Positions 7,945 to 15,102 are shown, counted from the first letter of the stretch. The stretch is 19,134 nucleotides of DNA from an uncultured Thermomicrobiales bacterium (GCA_937891245.1 CALAGB010000465.1:1-19134), one strand, 5' to 3'. Program-made: numbers and translations. The notes: generated from the letters alone by a model not told the origin.

Positions 7945-9984
7945 ATGGCGCTGACGACCTCCCTTGCGGGCAGGGTTCGGAACACGAGCTTGCCCAAAAG
8001 TCACGCGCTGTTGCCGCTGCTTGAGGCGATCGTGAATGCGATTCAGGCGATCGACGCGCGGCGTGGTGACTTTGAGGATCCGGGGCGGATCGATGTCAGG
8101 GTCCGCCGTGATCCCCAGGCGGAGTTGGACTTCGACCCTGCGGGCCCGGGGCGCGCGCCCGTGAAGCCGATCGTTGGCTTCACGGTCGCGGACGACGGTG
8201 TGGGATTCACCGCGCAGAACATGTCCTCATTTGAGACCTTGGACAGCGACTTCAAGTCGAATCTTGGCTGCAGAGGTATCGGTCGACTGCTGTGGTTGAA
8301 GGCGTTCGATCGAGTGTCTGTGCGCAGCGCGTACGAGGACGAGGTCGGGCAGCTCCGAGGACGTCAGTTCAAGTTCTCGGTAGCCCACGAGGTCGAGCAC
8401 GACGGGGCTGCGGACGGGTTCGCGCACCCGGGTGCCGTTGTCAGCCTGGACGGCTTCAAGAAGTCGTTTCAGGAGAATGCACCCAAGGGCATCGATGCTA
8501 TTGCTCGAGAGGTACTCGAGCACTGCATCTGGTATTTCCTGCGGCCTGGCGGCGCGCCGATTGTGACCATTTCAGACGACGACGAGTCGATCTCACTGGC
8601 TGAGCTCATGGATGAGTTTGTCGTTTCGGCGATGTCGTCGTCGACGGTCGAGGTCAAGGGTCAAAAGTTCGACATGCTCAACCTCCACCTCAAACCGTCC
8701 GTGCGGAACTCTGTTCCGCGCCTCCATTGGTGCGCGGCGAGCCGTGTCGTCGTCGAGGAAAACCTGAGCGGCAAGGTGCCGGGACTGCACGGCAAGCTCA
8801 AGAATTCTATGTCGGGTGAGTTCGTTTACGCATGTTACTTGACATCGGACTTCCTCGATGAGCGGGTTCGCTCGGACCGGACGGCCTTTGATATCAGCGA
8901 CCGGGTTGCGGAGCAATCACTTCTCGGGGACATTTCGATGGATGACATCCGAGACTCGGTCCTGGATGAGATCGAAAGGGTCCTGCAAGAGCCGCTTGAG
9001 TCCGCTCGAGAAGAGGGTAAACAGCGGGTCCACGACTTCGTGGCCAAACGCGCTCCGCGGTACCGCCCGGTGCTCGCAAAGATCGAGGAGCGCGGCATCA
9101 GCGTGGATCCGTCGGTCAAGGACAAGGAGCTCGAGCTGGAGCTTCATCGACAACTGCAGAAGATCGAGTCCGACGCGTTCGTGAGGGGGCAGGAGATCTT
9201 TGCGGAGGCCGATTCGGAACCGGCTGAGGGCTATGCCAACAGGCTCGCTGACTACCTGGCCACCGTCAGCGAGATTAATCAATCCGACTTGGCTGCATAC
9301 GTCTCACGCCGTCGAAGCGTGCTTGACCTGCTGGGCCGTTTGATCCGCGCTGACAAGGATGGGAAGTATATCAGGGAGGATGCGATCCACTCGTTGATCG
9401 TTCCCATGCGGACGTCATCGAACGAAGTTGCGCCGGAAGGTTCGAACCTCTGGATCGTTAACGAGCGGCTCGCGTTTCATGACTACCTCGCCTCGGACAA
9501 GACGCTGAAGAGCATGCCGATCACCGGCTCGGACTCGACGAAAGAGCCCGACATCATCGCGACCCGGCTCATGGACTCACCGGTGCTCGCAGCCGAGGGG
9601 CAGAAGCTGCCCCTGCCGTCGATCGTCGTGGTCGAAATAAAACGTCCAATGCGCAAAGACGCCACCGAGGACAAGAACCCGATCCAGCAGTGCCTCGACT
9701 ACGTTAAGAGGATTCGAGCGGGGGGAGTGATGACTGTGGCAGGTCGCCCGATCCCGCCAGCACACGAGCCGCCCGCTTTTTGTTACATCATCGCGGACCT
9801 CACAGAAAAGATGATTGAGCGTTGCGAGATCTCGAATCTGCACCCAACTTACGACGGCCTCGGATACTTCGGGTTCAATGACTCCGCCAAGGCGTACATC
9901 GAGGTCATGAGCTTTGACGGCCTGATCAATTCCGCGACCGAGAGGAACAGGGCGTTCTTCGACAAGCTTGGTCTACCGACGTAG
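7945..9984 (+). CDS. GHKL ATPase fused to a PD-(D/E)XK nuclease-like domain
   Basis: Protein of 679 residues. The start is the ATG at 7945, with AAGGGA (7933-7938) 6 bases upstream; a GTG at 7900 lacks such a site. The N-terminus is a GHKL ATPase fold: N-box E27-AIV-N31, the DDGVGF loop (83-88) and a GCRGIGR lid motif (108-114), as in Hsp90, MutL and MORC proteins. A helical, charged middle follows (about 330-480). The C-terminus has D536 (EPDII), E564-I-K566 (VVEIKRP) and Q582-CLD-Y586, the layout of PD-(D/E)XK nucleases with a QxxxY motif; EIKRP recalls the DUF4263/Shedu and related groups. There is no kinase phosphoacceptor or receiver domain, so it is not a sensor kinase. MORC-like ATPases in restriction islands are known (Iyer, Abhiman and Aravind). 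An ATP-gated nuclease acting in defence is my inference. It lies 88 bases after the Xre gene. Confidence 0.8.
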   Translation: MALTTSLAGRVRNTSLPKSHALLPLLEAIVNAIQAIDARRGDFEDPGRIDVRVRRDPQAELDFDPAGPGRAPVKPIVGFTVADDGVGFTAQNMSSFETLDSDFKSNLGCRGIGRLLWLKAFDRVSVRSAYEDEVGQLRGRQFKFSVAHEVEHDGAADGFAHPGAVVSLDGFKKSFQENAPKGIDAIAREVLEHCIWYFLRPGGAPIVTISDDDESISLAELMDEFVVSAMSSSTVEVKGQKFDMLNLHLKPSVRNSVPRLHWCAASRVVVEENLSGKVPGLHGKLKNSMSGEFVYACYLTSDFLDERVRSDRTAFDISDRVAEQSLLGDISMDDIRDSVLDEIERVLQEPLESAREEGKQRVHDFVAKRAPRYRPVLAKIEERGISVDPSVKDKELELELHRQLQKIESDAFVRGQEIFAEADSEPAEGYANRLADYLATVSEINQSDLAAYVSRRRSVLDLLGRLIRADKDGKYIREDAIHSLIVPMRTSSNEVAPEGSNLWIVNERLAFHDYLASDKTLKSMPITGSDSTKEPDIIATRLMDSPVLAAEGQKLPLPSIVVVEIKRPMRKDATEDKNPIQQCLDYVKRIRAGGVMTVAGRPIPPAHEPPAFCYIIADLTEKMIERCEISNLHPTYDGLGYFGFNDSAKAYIEVMSFDGLINSATERNRAFFDKLGLPT

Positions 9985-10058
9985 AAGCGTCACTAGGGCA
10001 ACGATCAACAGAGGCCGCAGGTCGCATTGAGTCGCGGGCCACACTCCGAGGACATCAT

Positions 10059-10080
10059 AGTGGAAGGTCGGCATTCCATT
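10059..10080 (+). terminator. Weak stem-loop after the ATPase-nuclease gene
   Basis: AGTGGAA (10059-10065) can pair with TTCCATT (10074-10080) in a 7-pair stem with one G-T pair and an 8-base loop. It lies between the ATPase-nuclease stop and the next ribosome site and is not followed by a T-run. It could be a weak terminator or merely chance. Confidence 0.2.
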
Positions 10081-10144
10081 TAGCGTCGTCGAACCACCAT
10101 GATACGCTGTGCGGCTCGCTTGAACCAGAAGGGAGGGAAATCCG

Positions 10145-10482
10145 ATGGCGAAAGAAGTGTCAATGCGCGCCGAAGTCCGCGCTAGGTTGCGTATGGCCGC
10201 GCCGTCCTACATCTCGGGTCTGGATTCACGTTCCAGCGTGCTGCTGAGCGGTATCGCGAATACCTGGCATCCGAGAATCGCGTCGCGGCGCTCATTGGTC
10301 TGCCGGGCGGGGCAGTGCTCGGAACCGGAGTGCGATCGGTGCTGCTCGTCATCGACCGTGCCAAGCCCGGGAAGACCTTCGTTGCTCAACTCGGTGAGAA
10401 CTGGGCGACTCAGCTCTCACCCGGCGGGGCCGGGATGATGGCTGCGACTGCCCATCTCGACGGCGACCCGGACGAGGAGTGA
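10145..10482 (+). pseudogene. N6-adenine DNA methyltransferase remnant (internal deletion)
   Basis: A strong ribosome site (AAGGGAGGGAAA, within 10127-10140) precedes ATG 10145, which reads MAKEVSMRAEVRARLR and then becomes an implausible sequence rich in Ser, Arg and Cys. In the frame ending at TGA 10480-10482, the segment from 10186 reads as the C-terminal part of an N-6 DNA methylase: GRAVLHLGSGFTF, then RYREYLASENRVAALIGLPG, GTGVRSVLLVIDRAKPG, and a tail GMMAATAHLDGDPDEE. That frame has a TAG at 10183-10185 and no ATG. So a start and ~14 codons are joined out of frame to ~98 C-terminal codons, and the SAM-binding and NPPY/F catalytic core (normally several hundred residues) is missing. 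Internal deletion is the simplest reading. A separate C-terminal fragment with an unrelated start is the alternative. The next gene's ribosome site lies in its last codons, so the original coupling is preserved. Confidence 0.7.
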
Positions 10483-10487
10483 CCGCC

Positions 10488-11651
10488 ATGGTTAACTCGA
10501 CGGTTCTGGACCTTCGCGGCCGATCGCGCTGGGATCCGTCACGCCTCGTCGCGGATTCATTCGAGTGGCCGATCGATGCGCCGCGAGTTGCATTGCGTTA
10601 CTTGGCATCGCGCGTTGCACCGACCGGGTTCGTCGACGCAGGAATGCCGGTGATCACCCCAGCTGGCATCGATCTGGTCTTCGGCGGCGTTCGCCGTCGG
10701 AGTTGCAAGTACCAAGGCGGCGCCTACCAGGTGGGAGCAGACCTTCGACGAGGCGACGTGCTCGTCCCACGCAGCCCGACCGGAAGCGTTCTGCTCGTCT
10801 CGGACCGTCTGATGGGTGCGCTCATTTCCTCGACTTTCTACGCGCTGCGGTCGGATGGCGACGCGTCCGCAATTTGGATCTGGGGCGTTCTGAACTGCCG
10901 CTCCGGTCTCGAGCTCCGACGGCGTCTATCCTCGGGTCAGGCGTCACTGATCCTTTCCCCGGATGATCTGCTCGACCTCGCGGTGCCCGTGCTGCCGCTT
11001 GAACTCCAGGACGCATTGGCGACAGCCCTGCGCGACCTCGAGGCCACGACGCACATTCCGGAAGAGGAGGCCGTCGAGACGTGGTGGCGAACCACGGATC
11101 TGCGCGGAAAGGAATGGCGTCTCATGCTTGCCAGCCCGCAACCCAGTCTGTTGCGAGTCGGCACCCCGCTTCGTGATTACTGCGAGGAGATCGCGAAGGG
11201 CCGACGGGTTCGTAACGTAGCGAGCGAGTCCGAAGAAGTCGGATTCCTCCCTGTCGCGGATATCCGTATGCTCTCCGGCAATCCCGCCCGGCGATGGGTG
11301 CCCGCGAATATCGACGGGCTAACTCCGGTGCATCCCGGCGACCTCTGCATTGCGGCAGTGGGGGAGCGCCCCCACGCTGCAGTAATCCAGGTTCAAGCTG
11401 TCGCCGACCCGAATGTGTACGTCCTGCGCCTCCATGACCCCGAACTGGGTCCTGCACTTGCTCAATACCTGAACGGCCAAGAGGGTTTCGCGCTTCGTCG
11501 GATGCTCATCAGTGGTGCCTTCATTCCGAATCTGCGTCGAGGCGACTTGGAGCAGCTGCCGGTCCGTAAAGAGGCTCTCCGTCACGCGGAGACGAACGCA
11601 CCGGTGACGCCGCTGGCCGACCGGCTGGAGCAACTACTGTGGCAGAACTGA
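10488..11651 (+). CDS. HsdS-like target-recognition protein (Type I specificity-subunit-like)
   Basis: Protein of 387 residues. The ATG at 10488 is chosen because GAGGAG (10474-10479) lies 8 bases upstream; a GTG at 10479 would sit on that site. It shows two similar halves. Half one has GADLRRGDVLVPRSPTGSV and later DDLLDLAVPVLPLELQ (from about residue 159); half two has PVHPGDLCIAAVGERPHAAV and RRGDLEQLPVR (about 350-360). A GD-(I/L)-L strand followed by an L-x-x-L-P-V segment is the usual signature of Type I S target-recognition domains. Long paired helical spacers, as in the HsdS at 3377, are much shorter here. It presumably served the methylase whose remnant lies directly upstream; whether it can pair with the intact HsdM is unknown. 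It overlaps the next gene by 13 bases. Confidence 0.65.
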   Translation: MVNSTVLDLRGRSRWDPSRLVADSFEWPIDAPRVALRYLASRVAPTGFVDAGMPVITPAGIDLVFGGVRRRSCKYQGGAYQVGADLRRGDVLVPRSPTGSVLLVSDRLMGALISSTFYALRSDGDASAIWIWGVLNCRSGLELRRRLSSGQASLILSPDDLLDLAVPVLPLELQDALATALRDLEATTHIPEEEAVETWWRTTDLRGKEWRLMLASPQPSLLRVGTPLRDYCEEIAKGRRVRNVASESEEVGFLPVADIRMLSGNPARRWVPANIDGLTPVHPGDLCIAAVGERPHAAVIQVQAVADPNVYVLRLHDPELGPALAQYLNGQEGFALRRMLISGAFIPNLRRGDLEQLPVRKEALRHAETNAPVTPLADRLEQLLWQN

Positions 11652-12562
11652 AGTGTGAGTTCGCGGCGGTCGTCTACGCCGAACTGTATCGGGCATTGAG
11701 TGGCAGCACGGATCTTGTCGATTCGTTGGCCTTTCGTCTGGACGAGGTTCGATATGGCATCGACTGGCTCGACGCGGCAATCGAGGCCTACGACGCGAAG
11801 TGGGCCGCTGACCTTCAGTACATCACTTCGGACACCGTCGGCGACTTCGCTCTCAGGCAGCCTGACCATGCGGTGCTGGCGACCTGGATACTGGCCGGAC
11901 TGCGTACCACCGGCCAGTGCTACGACCTGTCCAACGACCTGAGCGAACATGTAATGGAGCGCGTCCAACGCGATCTTCCCGGCATCTCTGTGCCGCTCCC
12001 GAGTGCGCTGAGCCCCGTCATCTATGGATGGACTCTCGGGTGCGTGGTTGGTTCTGACGACCTACCCGCCATGCCGGCGGTCCTGCCTCCTGAGGAGAAC
12101 GTGCAGCGTGCCTTTGTCGGCTTCATGGAACACGTGTTGCTTCTGCAGTCGATGGAGACACCATGGCCGGAGATGATGTCCACCGCGACCTACTGGCGCG
12201 GCTACGGCATAGCCGAGGGTCTCCTGCCGGAGCACGGCAACGGGGGAATGGCGCTCACGCAGCTGAAATATGAGGCGAGCCGCTCTATGCCGGCTTCCAT
12301 GTACTCGGCGCTTGAGCGGTACTTCAGGTCGTTCAATCAGCGGCGTCAGTCCGTATCGCACGTTGCGCGAGACGACTCTCGTCCGGCGTTCGTAGAAGTT
12401 GCCGAGACGATCCGCGACTGGCCGGATCTCCGAATGGCGGTTGTCGGGCTCACGCAGTTCGTCTTTCAGGAGGTCTCGAAGGAACTCCAGGAGGTGCCGC
12501 CGCGGTCGATCCGACCAGGGGTGTGGGACAGCCTCATCCACGAGATCCGCACCGACTGGTAA
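11639..12562 (+). CDS. Helical hypothetical protein, last gene of the second locus
   Basis: Protein of 307 residues that I do not recognise. The GTG start at 11639 lies 13 bases inside the preceding gene, with GGAG (11627-11630) 8 bases before it, so the two genes are translationally coupled. The sequence looks mostly alpha-helical and soluble, with Trp- and Tyr-rich segments (YGIDWLDAAIEAYDAKW, ATYWRGYGIAEGLLPEHG) and a late helical part (VVGLTQFVFQEVSKELQEV). There is no nucleotide-binding loop, no nuclease motif and no membrane segment. Its conserved coupling to a target-recognition gene suggests an accessory or effector role in the same modification system, but that is inferred from position only. 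Confidence 0.65.
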   Translation: MAELKCEFAAVVYAELYRALSGSTDLVDSLAFRLDEVRYGIDWLDAAIEAYDAKWAADLQYITSDTVGDFALRQPDHAVLATWILAGLRTTGQCYDLSNDLSEHVMERVQRDLPGISVPLPSALSPVIYGWTLGCVVGSDDLPAMPAVLPPEENVQRAFVGFMEHVLLLQSMETPWPEMMSTATYWRGYGIAEGLLPEHGNGGMALTQLKYEASRSMPASMYSALERYFRSFNQRRQSVSHVARDDSRPAFVEVAETIRDWPDLRMAVVGLTQFVFQEVSKELQEVPPRSIRPGVWDSLIHEIRTDW

Positions 12563-12584
12563 TCCGCGCCGGTGAGAACGGTCG

Positions 12585-12612
12585 GATCCCGCAGGTACCG
12601 CCGAACGGGATC
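12585..12612 (+). terminator. Candidate terminator of the second defence locus
   Basis: GATCCCG (12585-12591) and CGGGATC (12606-12612) form a perfect 7-pair stem with a 14-base loop, 22 bases after the last stop codon of the plus-strand cluster. The following bases are TTATG, so there is no convincing T-run. A factor-dependent or weak terminator is possible. Confidence 0.35.
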
Positions 12613-12713
12613 TTATGCCCCAGTGGCTGGTTAGAGGGATGGCGGAGCGCTGACGAAAACCTATGGCGACGGTAACTACATAGCGTAGCGCGCGAGCGCC
12701 CCTGTCGTCATCG

Positions 12714-12731
12714 CAGGCCTTCCCCGGCCTG
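12714..12731. other. Short perfect hairpin in the boundary region
   Basis: CAGGCC (12714-12719) pairs with GGCCTG (12726-12731) around a 6-base loop; a G-T and a C-G pair can extend the stem to 8. There is no T-run on either strand. It may be a terminator for converging transcripts or a mobile-element relic. Confidence 0.3.
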
Positions 12732-12832
12732 TGCCGGAGTGAGTAGGTGCTCGGTCATGACGGCGTCGCCACCCATGTGATCGACAAAGACCTCTACTGG
12801 AAGGTGGCGCCATCCATGCGCCGTTCTGCCGG

Positions 12833-13015
12833 GTGCAGCAGAAAGTTCTTGAATCTGAGACGGCCGCTCTGGCGTGCCGTGCCGCGATCACGCTGCAATC
12901 CGTCGGGTACAGATGACTTGCGGCTCGGCAAGACCGGGCTGCAGACGGCTGTCTGCTGGCCGTGAAGTGGCTGACCGATCTTCCGCCGGCAACGGTGATC
13001 GTAAATCCCATCTGA
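12833..13015 (+). pseudogene. Possible decayed gene fragment with an in-frame stop
   Basis: In one plus-strand frame, GTG 12833 reads VQQKVLESETAALACRAA, then ITLQSVGYR, a TGA stop (12914-12916), and in the same frame LAARQDRAADGCLLAVKW and LTDLPPATVIVNPI to TGA 13013. The amino-acid mix is protein-like on both sides of the stop, and the same frame stays open upstream to about 12785. I do not recognise the family. Read as the tail of a gene broken by a nonsense change, or as chance open frame in GC-rich DNA. Confidence 0.3.
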
Positions 13016-13138
13016 CGGGATAGCATGCATCGTAGGCCGAACTCACGTTGCCTTCCGGCAAGTTAGTATTCTCTGGTTTTCGAATCGGCGGTGGTAGCGA
13101 TTGCTTGGGGTCTATGTGTTAGCAAGTATGCGGAATAC

Positions 13139-13855
13139 CTAGTGCAGGATCTCGATCGATGGATTCTCCACGTGTGCAAGTAAACGTGACGAGGCGTCAA
13201 TGATGTGGCTGTTCAGGTCCGCTCGGATCTCGTCTACACTGCCGTTCTCGAGGACGAACAACAATGTGCGATGCTCATCGGCGACTTCCGATAAGGTAGC
13301 GTGAAGGGGCCCAAGGCGGTATAGCTGCATTCGGATGCGAGAGAGAACGCTCCGCCACAGCTGCATTATCTGTGGCGGAGCCGATTGTTGCATGACTATC
13401 TCGTGGAAGCGGATATCTGCCTCTATTACTGTCGCTAGGTTGTCGCGCGCGGCTCCCGCGTCCATCTCATCAATTGATTGTAGTAAGGCGGACCGCAGTG
13501 TGTCATTAATTGGACGCGTGAGTCGTGTGATCGCGTAAGCCTCCGCGAGAAGGCGAGTAGGGAAGATCACCTCGACGAGCTCGCTCGCTGATATGTCTGC
13601 CACGAACGCGCCTCGGTTCGGGTAGTGGACGACGATCCCTTCCGAGACGAGTTGGCGCAATGCCTCCCGCACCGGGCCCGGGCTAGAACGAAGTTGACTG
13701 CTGATCTCGTCTTGCTTCAGTTGAGTGCCCGGCGGTATCTGCCCTCGGACGATTGCCTCACGGAGAGTGTCCTCGACCTGTGCTCGGCGTGAAGTAGGAA
13801 GCAGGTTGTCCACGACGCCAAGGTCGAGACTCGTTGACTCGTGCAGCGTCATCAT
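13139..13855 (-). CDS. GntR-family regulator, FadR/FCD subfamily
   Basis: Transcription factor of 238 residues, probably the ligand-responsive repressor of the divergent operon. The start chosen is the ATG at 13853-13855, preceded by GAGG (6-base spacing); the next codon is also ATG, and TTG/ATG starts at 13882 and 13867 are less well placed. The N-terminal winged helix (about residues 20-85) carries AQVEDTLREAIVRGQIPPGT, then SSPGPVREALRQLVSEG and a wing NRGAFVADIS. The C-terminal FCD domain shows the metal/ligand residues D and H in ADIRFHEIV, H in DEHRTLL and H in NSHIIDASSRLL, as in metal-binding FadR/VanR-type members that sense carboxylates or sugar acids. It is transcribed away from the dehydratase gene across a shared 101-base gap. 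Confidence 0.9.
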   Translation of the reverse strand: MMTLHESTSLDLGVVDNLLPTSRRAQVEDTLREAIVRGQIPPGTQLKQDEISSQLRSSPGPVREALRQLVSEGIVVHYPNRGAFVADISASELVEVIFPTRLLAEAYAITRLTRPINDTLRSALLQSIDEMDAGAARDNLATVIEADIRFHEIVMQQSAPPQIMQLWRSVLSRIRMQLYRLGPLHATLSEVADEHRTLLFVLENGSVDEIRADLNSHIIDASSRLLAHVENPSIEILH

Positions 13856-13926
13856 CGTAATCCTCATCTGCGGAAACGCCAATATACATCGGATCTACCC
13901 AGACTCACGCGGCAATCTCTTGACAG

Positions 13927-13956
13927 ATTATAGATAGTAGACAACAGTACTGTGAC
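13927..13956 (-). promoter_or_regulatory. Candidate GntR-gene promoter
   Basis: On the minus strand a perfect TATAAT (13932 down to 13927) is preceded at 18 bases by GTCACA (13956-13951), which matches TTGACA at four of six positions. It would drive the GntR gene with a leader of about 65 bases. The palindrome at 13944-13953 lies within this promoter, so self-repression is plausible. Confidence 0.4.
13944..13953. promoter_or_regulatory. Palindromic candidate operator for the GntR regulator
   Basis: ACAGTACTGT is a perfect 10-base palindrome with a GT-AC core, in line with the TnGTnnnACnA-type sites known for the FadR subfamily. Next to it, TAGTAGACAA (13935-13944) resembles the same pattern with a 2-base centre. 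The palindrome ends 3 bases before the ATG of the dehydratase gene, so bound repressor would block both the divergent promoter and the start of the operon. Site assignment is inference. Confidence 0.4.
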
Positions 13957-15102
13957 ATGACACACGAAACCATCACTAGCGTAGAGGCGCTCTACCTCCG
14001 TAGCCCCCATGTCAACGAGGATCGCACAGATAGCTCGCAGGATGCACTCCTCGTGCGAATCGAGACCTCTAGCGGCAACGTGGGATGGGGCGAAGTCGAC
14101 AGCAATCCACTGGTTGCCAAAGCAGTGATCGAAGCACCGACGTCCCATACGCGGGCCCGAGGGCTGCGTGATGTCCTGATCGGGCAAGATCCCCTGGACA
14201 TCACGCGACTCTGGCATGACATGTACGAGGCAACCCTCTATTTCGGCCGGTCCGGCGCGGTGATCCATGCGATGGCGGGCGTCGATATCGCATTGTGGGA
14301 CCTCAAGGGCAAGATCCTGAATAAATCCGTGGCCTCTTTGATCGGCGGGAGTTATGTCGATCGGCTGCGGGCATACGCGAGCCATATGTTCAGCTTCACG
14401 CCAGAGGAGACGGCGAAGCGCGCTGCCGCTGCCGCATCAGAGGGCTTTACCGCCCTCAAATTCGGGTGGGAGCCGTTCGGCGCCGACGCAGATCTCGATC
14501 TGTCGTTCGTCGAAGCGCTTCGTCAGACGGTTGGGCCGAACGTAGATCTGATGATCGACGCAGGGCTCGCGTGGGATGCAAAGACGGCTATTTCGCGCGC
14601 ACGGTCGTTCGAGCCTTATCAGCTTTTCTGGCTGGAGGAGCCCGTCGCGCCGGATGACCTCGCAGGATATGCGAGGATTGCAGGCTCGACGTCCACCCGC
14701 ATTGCGGCCGGTGAAGAGGAATGTGAATTCCGCGGATTCACACGCCTCATGGACTACGGCAGGATCGATGTTGTCCAGATCGACATCACGCGGACAGGGA
14801 TCACGGAGGCGCTTCACATCGCCCGCCTGGCAAATGATCGTAAATTGCAGGTCGCGAATCACAATTTCACCACCGACATCAACACTGCCGCCGCGTTACA
14901 CGTTCTTTCGTCGATCCCCAACGCCCTGATACTGGAGTACTGCGTCGAGCATAACCCGATGAAAGATTCATTGATTGAGAATCCGATTAAGCTCGATGAC
15001 GGCTTCGCTGTTGTTCCAACGGAGCCGGGATTGGGGGTGACCGTCAGCAGCGAAGCCGTCCGGACATACGGCGTCGCGACCTCAAGCGCACTCAGCATCT
15101 GA
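13957..15102 (+). CDS. Mandelate racemase/muconate lactonizing enzyme family protein (enolase superfamily)
   Basis: Cytoplasmic Mg2+-dependent enzyme of 381 residues that would abstract a proton next to a carboxylate, giving dehydration or racemisation of a sugar acid. The N-terminal capping domain (about 1-125) precedes a (beta/alpha)7-beta barrel. Metal ligands are D201 (LMIDAG), E227 (WLEEP) and E253 (AGEEE), spaced 26 and 26 as in mandelate racemase. The His-Asp dyad is D276 (VQIDITR) and H302 (ANHNF). The barrel-strand-2 base motif reads K168-F-G, so the second lysine of the usual K-x-K is glycine; this points away from muconate cycloisomerase and towards the dehydratase-like members with a KFGW segment. 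No clear Shine-Dalgarno sequence precedes the ATG. It is first in the operon, divergent from the GntR gene. Substrate unknown. Confidence 0.9.
   Translation: MTHETITSVEALYLRSPHVNEDRTDSSQDALLVRIETSSGNVGWGEVDSNPLVAKAVIEAPTSHTRARGLRDVLIGQDPLDITRLWHDMYEATLYFGRSGAVIHAMAGVDIALWDLKGKILNKSVASLIGGSYVDRLRAYASHMFSFTPEETAKRAAAAASEGFTALKFGWEPFGADADLDLSFVEALRQTVGPNVDLMIDAGLAWDAKTAISRARSFEPYQLFWLEEPVAPDDLAGYARIAGSTSTRIAAGEEECEFRGFTRLMDYGRIDVVQIDITRTGITEALHIARLANDRKLQVANHNFTTDINTAAALHVLSSIPNALILEYCVEHNPMKDSLIENPIKLDDGFAVVPTEPGLGVTVSSEAVRTYGVATSSALSI

Larger units (their letters stand above)
12563..13138. other. Gene-poor boundary region between defence and catabolic loci
   Basis: About 580 bases between converging genes. 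It holds two stem-loops (12585-12612 and 12714-12731) and a broken reading frame (12833-13015), described separately, plus a short TTGCC-TTCC-GGCAA hairpin near 13048-13061. No tRNA end, integrase, long direct repeat or insertion sequence end was recognised by eye. It separates the restriction cluster from the sugar operon and may be an old insertion or deletion scar. Confidence 0.4.

Noticed and set aside
7945..9984. Reading the GHKL protein as a sensor histidine kinase
   Set aside because: There is no phosphoacceptor His domain, sensor domain or membrane segment. The N-box, lid pattern and C-terminal nuclease motif fit the MORC/MutL/Hsp90-like group better.
10145..10438. A 97-residue open frame starting at the well-placed ATG 10145
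   Set aside because: After about residue 16 its sequence is Ser-, Arg- and Cys-rich with no family resemblance, while another frame over the same bases clearly encodes the end of a DNA methylase. Only the start is likely original.
12708..12758. A 16-residue minus-strand peptide (MTEHLLTPAQAGEGLR) that resembles the first residues of excisionase proteins
   Set aside because: It is too short to support a gene call and stops before any helix-turn-helix. Kept only as a hint of an element relic.
12676..13030. Two overlapping minus-strand open frames in the boundary region
   Set aside because: No ribosome site, family motif or conserved-looking segment was seen, and both are rich in Ser, Arg and Cys.
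13920..13935. TTGACA (13920-13925) and TATAGA (13929-13934) as a promoter for the dehydratase operon
   Set aside because: The two boxes are only 3 bases apart and cannot work together, and neither has a well-spaced partner.
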